Below are positions 59,201 to 64,000 of a stretch of DNA of 64,000 nucleotides, piece by piece. The translations under genes and the position numbers were made by a program. The notes beneath the pieces are model-generated. The model saw nothing but the letters and a program-made list of their open reading frames with translations. It was not told the DNA's origin and made no database searches. Positions within the stretch are counted from its first letter, which is position 1, and each line of letters begins with the position of its first letter. This stretch comes from Aptenodytes patagonicus. Taxonomy: Eukaryota > Chordata > Aves > Sphenisciformes > Spheniscidae. The stretch is taken from the NCBI RefSeq assembly GCF_965638725.1, contig NC_134950.1:8928101-8992100 (forward strand), in the 5' to 3' direction.

Positions 59201-62200
59201 ATAAATATAAGTAAAATTTACAAACTCTTAAATTATTAGCTACGAGGTCTTCTAGTGGAGGAACAAACAAAACCTCCTGGGATGAGAGCTTTTACAGAAT
59301 TCAGCACTGGACTGGGGAGCCTCCCTTAAATCTCAGCACAAGTTACCTCCTACCTTTACGTGAGTTACCTTCAGAAAGGAGTTGAACGTATTCAGCCAGT
59401 GTGCCGCACGGCTCCTCCACCCAAAGCTGCTTTGCCAGGTTGAGCTGCACTTCAGATGCTTACCCCCCATTGCTGCCCATGACTACTTCTCATTTTCAGT
59501 GCTGGATTAAAACAGGCAGGCAGTGAAATCCGTGGCAAGTTTACCTGTGCCGACAGCTGTAGGATGTTTCAGTCCTTTAAAAAAATAATAATCAAAGACT
59601 CTTTGCCAAAACTGACTTTTATTTAAAAGGACAACAGCTGTTTCTTTTATACCAGAACCTGATTTCTTTCCTTTTTATCACACAATATGTGATGGATGAT
59701 GAGCATACTAACCCTATCTTCTCATACCTCAAAGATCTAGATTCGGATTTTTCAAGTTTCATGAAATTACAGGAAGATCCAAACAAAACAGTGGATCCAT
59801 CAGCAGAACATGTGTGGACATTTAAAAGTGAGCAAATATTGTCAGACCTAAACTTATCTTCTTGATTAACGTCTTGACAAGTGATCATGTATGTTTGCTG
59901 CGCAGCACTGTGATGTTGAACTATAATTACAGAGTAAAATAAAAACTTGTCCTAAATATCAGAAGATCAGGTCAGTAATGCACTGAATAGCTGGAGGATA
60001 GAAAAACTATTGTAAAAAGCCCTTTTTTTTTTTTTTTTGCCATTTTATTAGAAAAAGAAGTTTTCTAAGGAGGCAGAGAAGTGAAAAAAAAAGGTTGTTT
60101 TTAAACTAAGAAAAAGATTGTTCAAACTGTTTCCTCTTCTTTCTTATTGTAATTTTTTTCTTTTTTTTCCTCTATCTTTGACTTTATATGACGTTCAGTT
60201 GTGAGTACCTGAACGTTTCATAAACTTCAGTGCATTTAGCTTTGCCACAAGGCTACAAGATAGAAAAGTGCTAGTCTGCCTCATTTTGAAAGCAGAAAAG
60301 CAAATCTTCACACTTGTTTCCACATAGTAGCAGCAAAGAGAAATTCAGAATTTTACCTCATACCTCCTCATCACTGCAGCTGCATGTCTACAACAAAATT
60401 TCTACATTTCCCTAGTCAGTCTGCTGTCTTTTTATAAGCTCTTTTATTCTGCTCAACCACATACCAACCTTTGTTATCTCTTCCAGCCCCGAGTGTCACT
60501 CCTGCCGCAACATGTCATCAGTTCTCAAATGCCAGTATCTGCCCTCCAGTACCTGCCTGCTCCCCTTCACACAGACAAGAGCTTTCCTGTCTCTCCTCTG
60601 TAGTGAAGCAGTTTAGGAAATAAAAAATAATTTTATGATGTGAAGAAGAAAAAAACACTTTGAAGAAACATTTCAGTTTCTTTTTTTGTTTATGAAAACT
60701 GGCACGTTAAAATGTTGTCAGTTAAAATTCAAACTTTATTGGCACTCCCCATGTTTTCCTGGAAAGAAAAAAACCACATAATTTTAAAAATTAAATGGAA
60801 AGGTGGCCATTCACCTGCCAGAGGAAACACTCAAGGAGTAGATGGGATTTTCTGGGTGTATTTTAGATATTGTTGTCCCTCAGAGTGTTACGCTCGCTAC
60901 TGCCGTGGGGCACCAGCACCCCCAGTGCGTTGCTGGTGCCCTCCCTCTGTCTCTCCTGCTTCTCCAGCTACCAGGATCCCTCTTGCCCAGAAAGGGGAGG
61001 AAATCCCCACCATAACGTTTCCACCATGGCCAAAGACGGTTGAAGCAAAAGGATCAGGGTTTCCATCAGCACACGTGGATGCTTCCAGACCCCAAGGCAT
61101 GGCCGGACCCCCTCCGACTGCTGCGGGGAGCTCGGCCCCCTCGCCAGCCCTGCAGCCCAGCCCCAGTGAGTACGGCGAGGAGGACTGACACCCCCTTTAC
61201 CCTGCTAGCGGTGGGGTTTGGCCAAAAGCTAAAACCACATCTCTGAGGTTGAGGTTGGGAGGCCCTTCAGGGAGACCCACTCTGGGTCACTAGTGAGTAG
61301 ATTTTTTTTATTGTAGAAGTGCTAAAATCAGTTATAGGGTCCATCTGTAGTTTCGTACCCTTTGGGGAAAAACTAAGCCTTGCTCCTCACAGACACCTCT
61401 GCCACCCAGGGTCTTCACTCACATTTTGCTCCAAATACGGTGAGCAGACTTGTGAAAAAGCAATATAAAACTGCTTCTCTTGGTCTCCACTAAACATACC
61501 TTCTTTAAATCCTACCTTTCCCTAGCCCATAACTTTTCAAGATCTAGCAAAGCACAGCTTTTGTCCTTCCTTTTTCATCCTGACATTTTTATATGCCACT
61601 GGAAGTACTGGGTGAGGGACTCTGTCTGTTGAGCTGTCTCATATGTAGCAGTTCTCAGCAGACAGATAAATAACAAATATCCTGAATGACACGAAGCATG
61701 TGTCTTTCTGTTCCCACAGCTGACGTGTATGCATTTTGGATGCAGATGGTGTCTCCTCAAGAAACCAACAAACTGATGCAAACAGAGCCAGGTGAGATTG
61801 ATCTGGGATAATAACGAAGTGTGTCAGTTGGCACATTTACAAAATAGAAAATAATATATCTAGAAATAGGTCACTGTGAATGTATTTATACATCAATATC
61901 TATGTAAGTGTTTATTACATAAAGGTGTAGGAAGGTCTGTGACTTCCGCTTTTCTTTTTTCTGTTACTCTTTCAGTCAACCTTCCCGTATTTTTCTCCCT
62001 GTTAATATGTCAAGGCAACTTATATTCTTTTCCCTCCTTCAGATTTGCCTTCCTCAGTACTGTCTACACCACCCTACAGGCCTGGTGTGACACTGAAACT
62101 TTACTCAGCTACCAGTAAGTAGCTGCACCTCATGCAGCAAAAATAGTAGTATGTTTGCAAGTATATAAGTATGCAAATTTTCCCATGCAGAAACAACATC

Positions 62201-64000
62201 CATGTTTAATTTACATGATATCTTATGTATGTAAAACACCCTAAATGTATAAGGGACTGCTTTCATATTTGTTTGTGAGTCATATGCAATCGCACATTCA
62301 AAACATAAATTCTAATATGATGACAGAATTAACATATGTACTCTGTGTGTCAATTTTAACATGGATTGGTTATTGGAGAATCTTAAAATTAATTTATTCC
62401 AAAAGAAAGTATTATGCTTTAAATCTCCTTATTGGTAAAAATAAAATTATTAAGTCAATCCATGCCACGTGAAATCTCCAGAATTGCCCTGAACTTACAG
62501 TACTGCAAAGTTCTTCTTCAGCTAAAGAAGGATCATTATCAACTAGATTTTCAGGAAAGCTCAATTCTTTCTTTTAAGCACCAAAACAGTTAGAATTTAA
62601 GAGCTCAGCATGGTAAATATATGATGATGTGCCACTCCACTTACAAGTATCATCTACTCATGTTGGCAATAAAATTATATTTACGTAAAAGTATTTAGTC
62701 AGAGGTTATATGCTTTGAAAAACTGGACTGGATTCAATGCCAGGAGGGGAGTCTCAGTGGCAACTTGGCCAGCTGAGCAGCGGGCAAGGCACAGCTGAAG
62801 TTGCATGTCTGTCACAGTTCCTGATTATATGGTCCCCATTAACCTGGTAGTTAAGGAAGGAAATTTGAGGGATATGTTGGTGTTTATGTTCCAGCATTGG
62901 TACTAATGTGGAAAGCACATCAGTATTATTATGATTTCATATTGCTGTTGTATTTGGAGGGAAAATCCAGACTGCCTGTTCTGGGATCCAGACAAAATCT
63001 ACGTGCCTATAGTCCAGACTCTGTTCAGTGCAGCATAATCTTTTTAGGGAGAGAAGAGAAATTTGGTAGCTCCCACTGAGGTCGGTGTGAAAACTCCTGT
63101 AGTGCGTGAAGGTGGGGCAATGCCTGTGCTCATCTTAAGACTAGAAAGGAAAAAAAATGGTCCCCACTTTTCCAGAATAAGCAGGTGGATCAATTCCAAG
63201 GTTTCCTGGCATTACAACTACGTCCTGCCAGTTTGACTGCTTAGAGCTGTGTTGGAGCTATGAGCTTATGGGACACTCTGGGAAGAGGCTGTCCTTGGTC
63301 CCCCCATTGAAGTTGACTCTGCTGCTACCACAAATGAGTAGGAACACGAGCCTTGCTGGGTGGTGAAGTCTGCTGGAGGGAATTTTGGAAATCTGTCCAT
63401 TATCTGCTTGTGTTTCTGTGTGGTGACTGTCTAAGAGGAAGGAGCATAGAAGCTGGTTAGTGCAAAGATAACATATCGGACTAAATTGCAGAGGTCTTCA
63501 GTATCATTTGGACTTGATATTATAGATAAAACCAGAGGAGTCCAAAGAAATAAAATGCCAGTCAGATAACATTTTTTCAAAGGTCTGTTTGGACATCTAG
63601 GAAATAAAACAAAAAAAACCTGATAATATGAACAAATAAATACCTGCAGATTCTGAAAGATGGTAGGCGAGGAGAGCAAAGAGCAAATGCTGATTATATG
63701 GTTTGTGATGGATTAGTAGGAAACTGCACCATTCTGGTATTGTCAAAGGAAATTGTGGGTCTTTGATATGGATTCCTAATAAATCTAAGAGGAAACTGCT
63801 GCTGATAGTTAGCCTGTCAAAACAGGAGAGGTAAAGTGAAAAACTGAACATCACCAGCAGGTTTTTGCATGAAGGGAAACTGCAGCCTTGTGGTCCGTCT
63901 CTGCTAGTGGAGTTGACCCAGAGCATTGGGGATGCAGCCAGCTACCTGACAGGCAACCCTCAGGTCTTCATTTTGGGATTAGTTGGAGGCTTAAAATCCA
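53149..64000 (+). CDS. HHLA1: HHLA1 gene, 5' and middle exons (3' end outside window)
   Basis: HHLA1 was named in human for a transcript associated with an endogenous retroviral LTR, but it is an ordinary cellular gene. It encodes a predicted secreted glycoprotein of unknown function. Exons: 53149-53224, 54674-54733, 55865-55945, 56406-56489, 56583-56666, 58051-58134, 58723-58779, 58888-58974, 60968-61165, 61720-61791 and 62043-62114. All internal junctions are phase 1 and the joined frame is open. Recognition rests on ELPAKSVDLAAINLTELVN, the LLSVTSYSSFAFHK block, CYCLNN and DFTALLVDIIGNSTSYLTEI, which match human HHLA1 as I recall it. Eight N-glycosylation sequons occur in the N-terminal domain. 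The C-terminal exons and stop lie beyond base 64000, or in its last part unrecognised. Confidence 0.9.
53225..54673 (+). other. HHLA1: HHLA1 intron
   Basis: 1.45-kb intron, gtaagg to ttcacttcacag. No recognisable element. Confidence 0.7.
54674..54733 (+). CDS. HHLA1: HHLA1 exon 2
   Basis: 60-bp exon, phase 1 at both ends, acceptor ttcttcacttcacag, donor gtaaca. It encodes SCIRRENKKEKQVAVLATA after a split alanine codon. It is strongly basic and poorly conserved. The charged region just after the signal peptide may carry the mature N-terminus. Called from its phase, splice sites and position; a search against bird HHLA1 proteins would settle it. Confidence 0.68.
54734..55864 (+). other. HHLA1: HHLA1 intron
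   Basis: 1.13-kb intron ending accccttctttttcag. A stretch at 55190-55292 has exon-like edges but is not phase-compatible. Confidence 0.75.
55865..55945 (+). CDS. HHLA1: HHLA1 exon 3
   Basis: 81-bp exon, phase 1 at both ends, acceptor ccttctttttcag, donor gtaatg. It encodes ELPAKSVDLAAINLTELVNS then MLNTALR. This is the best-conserved opening of the HHLA1 extracellular domain. NLT is an N-glycosylation sequon. The leucine spacing (LAAINLTELVNSML) suggests an amphipathic helix. Confidence 0.93.
55946..56405 (+). other. HHLA1: HHLA1 intron
   Basis: 460-bp intron with a short A-rich run near 56217-56235. No other feature. Confidence 0.9.
56406..56489 (+). CDS. HHLA1: HHLA1 exon 4
   Basis: 84-bp exon, phase 1 at both ends, acceptor gtttctgcag, donor gtgagt. 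It encodes TKKLFSLLSVTSYSSFAFHK then VSVTIYN after the split glycine. The alternating hydrophobic pattern (LLSVTSYSSFAF, VSVTIY) suggests beta strands. The NIS sequon is split across the exon 4/5 junction. Confidence 0.95.
56583..56666 (+). CDS. HHLA1: HHLA1 exon 5
   Basis: 84-bp exon, phase 1 at both ends, only 93 bp after exon 4, donor gtgggt. It encodes SNVKNVDRGKFPMHYCYCLN then NVTNDLT. The paired cysteines in CYCLNN are probably disulphide-bonded in a secreted protein. NVT is a sequon. Matches the human PTRYCYCLNNRTNDL region as recalled. Confidence 0.95.
56667..58050 (+). other. HHLA1: HHLA1 intron
   Basis: 1.38-kb intron, acceptor ctattttgttgtctag. Nothing recognised. Confidence 0.9.
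58051..58134 (+). CDS. HHLA1: HHLA1 exon 6
   Basis: 84-bp exon, phase 1 at both ends, donor gtttgc. It encodes the split aspartate, then FTALLVDIIGNSTSYLTEIF and KSTSILS. NST is a glycosylation sequon. As I recall the human protein, this stretch is nearly identical, making it the strongest single identifier of the gene. Confidence 0.96.
58135..58722 (+). other. HHLA1: HHLA1 intron
   Basis: 588-bp intron with a TA-rich simple repeat at about 58301-58330. Acceptor ttttttttgcccttcag. Confidence 0.9.
58723..58779 (+). CDS. HHLA1: HHLA1 exon 7
   Basis: 57-bp exon, phase 1 at both ends, donor gtagat. It encodes RQSNDSDCIYICVMAGQT. NDS is a sequon, and DCIYIC supplies a second cysteine pair that could bond with CYC of exon 5. 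Corresponds to human NQSNESDCIFICVM as recalled. Confidence 0.95.
58888..58974 (+). CDS. HHLA1: HHLA1 exon 8
   Basis: 87-bp exon, phase 1 at both ends, 108 bp after exon 7, donor gtaagt. It encodes RNLSEFWEMLEKSPVINYTF then SSNTSSDL. Three sequons (NLS, NYT, NTS) follow in 26 residues. It closes the conserved N-terminal domain. After it the protein becomes Pro/Ser/Thr-rich. Confidence 0.95.
58975..60967 (+). other. HHLA1: HHLA1 intron (with possible small exon)
   Basis: 1.99-kb intron. It includes a very AT-rich block at about 59095-59215, poly(T) at 60023-60040, and a phase-compatible 48-bp candidate exon at 60487-60534. It ends in the strong pyrimidine tract ctccctctgtctctcctgct tctccag. 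Confidence 0.8.
59095..59215. repeat. AT-rich low-complexity block
   Basis: About 120 bp almost entirely A and T, with overlapping imperfect inverted repeats (for example taatatttatattataaata). Low-complexity intronic DNA. Confidence 0.9.
60968..61165 (+). CDS. HHLA1: HHLA1 exon 9 (Pro/Ser/Thr-rich, mucin-like)
   Basis: 198-bp exon, phase 1 at both ends, donor ccca|gtgagt. It encodes TRIPLAQKGEEIPTITFPPW, then PKTVEAKGSGF and the PPPTAAGSSAPSPALQPSP run. The proline, serine, threonine and alanine content suggests an O-glycosylated stalk. This is where human HHLA1 also becomes Thr/Ser/Pro-rich. An upstream in-frame acceptor at 60883 would extend it to 282 bp. The exon is GC-richer than its neighbours. 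Confidence 0.78.
61166..61719 (+). other. HHLA1: HHLA1 intron
   Basis: 554-bp intron, acceptor gtctttctgttcccacag. Nothing recognised. Confidence 0.85.
61720..61791 (+). CDS. HHLA1: HHLA1 exon 10
   Basis: 72-bp exon, phase 1 at both ends, strong acceptor, donor gtgaga. It encodes DVYAFWMQMVSPQETNKLMQ then TEP. No family motif recognised. Called from splice sites, matching phase, open frame and position in the gene. Confidence 0.72.
62043..62114 (+). CDS. HHLA1: HHLA1 exon 11
   Basis: 72-bp exon, phase 1 at both ends, acceptor cttttccctccttcag, donor acca|gtaagt. It encodes LPSSVLSTPPYRPGVTLKLY then SAT. The Ser/Thr/Pro composition continues the mucin-like stalk. Same length and phase as exon 10, though the peptides are not obviously related. 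Confidence 0.74.
62115..64000 (+). other. HHLA1: HHLA1 intron or downstream sequence to window end
   Basis: 1.89 kb after the last confident exon. The cysteine-rich C-terminal exons expected for HHLA1 were not recognised here and are probably outside the window. A possible exon start at 63908 is described among the findings. No mobile element was seen. Confidence 0.6.

Noticed and set aside
62897..63079. Open frame after an acceptor-like ttatgttccag
   Set aside because: Phase 1 is possible, but no donor is found before the stop and the peptide resembles nothing in HHLA1.
63597..63926. 109-codon - strand open frame near the window end
   Set aside because: It overlaps the more protein-like + strand frame and intronic sequence, and shows no recognisable motif.

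Overview
The window is animal nuclear DNA, almost certainly from a bird. It has short coding exons with consensus GT/AG borders separated by AT-rich introns, no operons, and no long uninterrupted open frames. The bird assignment is inference. It rests on a solo LTR of a family I recognise from neoavian genomes, a CR1-type LINE fragment, compact introns, and a KCNQ3 protein close to but distinct from the mammalian one. Both recognisable genes lie on the + strand.

1-35960 (coding) and on to about 41560 (3' UTR): KCNQ3, the Kv7.3 subunit of the neuronal M-current potassium channel. Exon 1 lies upstream of the window. Coding exons 2-15 are all present, with consensus splice sites and matching phases: the voltage sensor (exons 2-4), pore (5-7), calmodulin-binding helices A and B (7-8 and 11-12), subunit assembly helices (12, 14-15) and the ankyrin-G anchoring motif (15). 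The frame is intact throughout, so the gene looks functional. Intron 9 (about 10.9 kb) holds two further candidate exons, 57 and 24 bp, both frame-preserving. The first sits where I recall KCNQ5 having a 19-residue cassette. This is the most interesting signal in the window.

About 41560-53115: intergenic. I found no convincing gene here, only small SINE relics, simple repeats, a perfect 28-bp AT-rich palindrome and two small CpG clusters that could be promoters or noncoding first exons.

53116-64000: the 5' and middle part of HHLA1, a secreted, heavily N-glycosylated protein of unknown function. I identify eleven exons, starting with a signal-peptide exon. Every internal exon is symmetrical (phase 1-1), so any one could be skipped without breaking the frame. 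The gene runs off the right edge. The order KCNQ3 then HHLA1 on the same strand matches my recollection of human 8q24 (KCNQ3-HHLA1-OC90-EFR3A).

Mobile elements are few and mostly old: a 542-bp solo LTR with a 5-bp target duplication (intron 10), a truncated relative of that LTR (intron 7), a 570-bp hAT-type nonautonomous DNA transposon (intron 9), a CR1 reverse-transcriptase fragment (intron 5) and several MIR-like SINE relics. I found no intact viral or transposon coding region. Family names are from pattern recognition, not a search.
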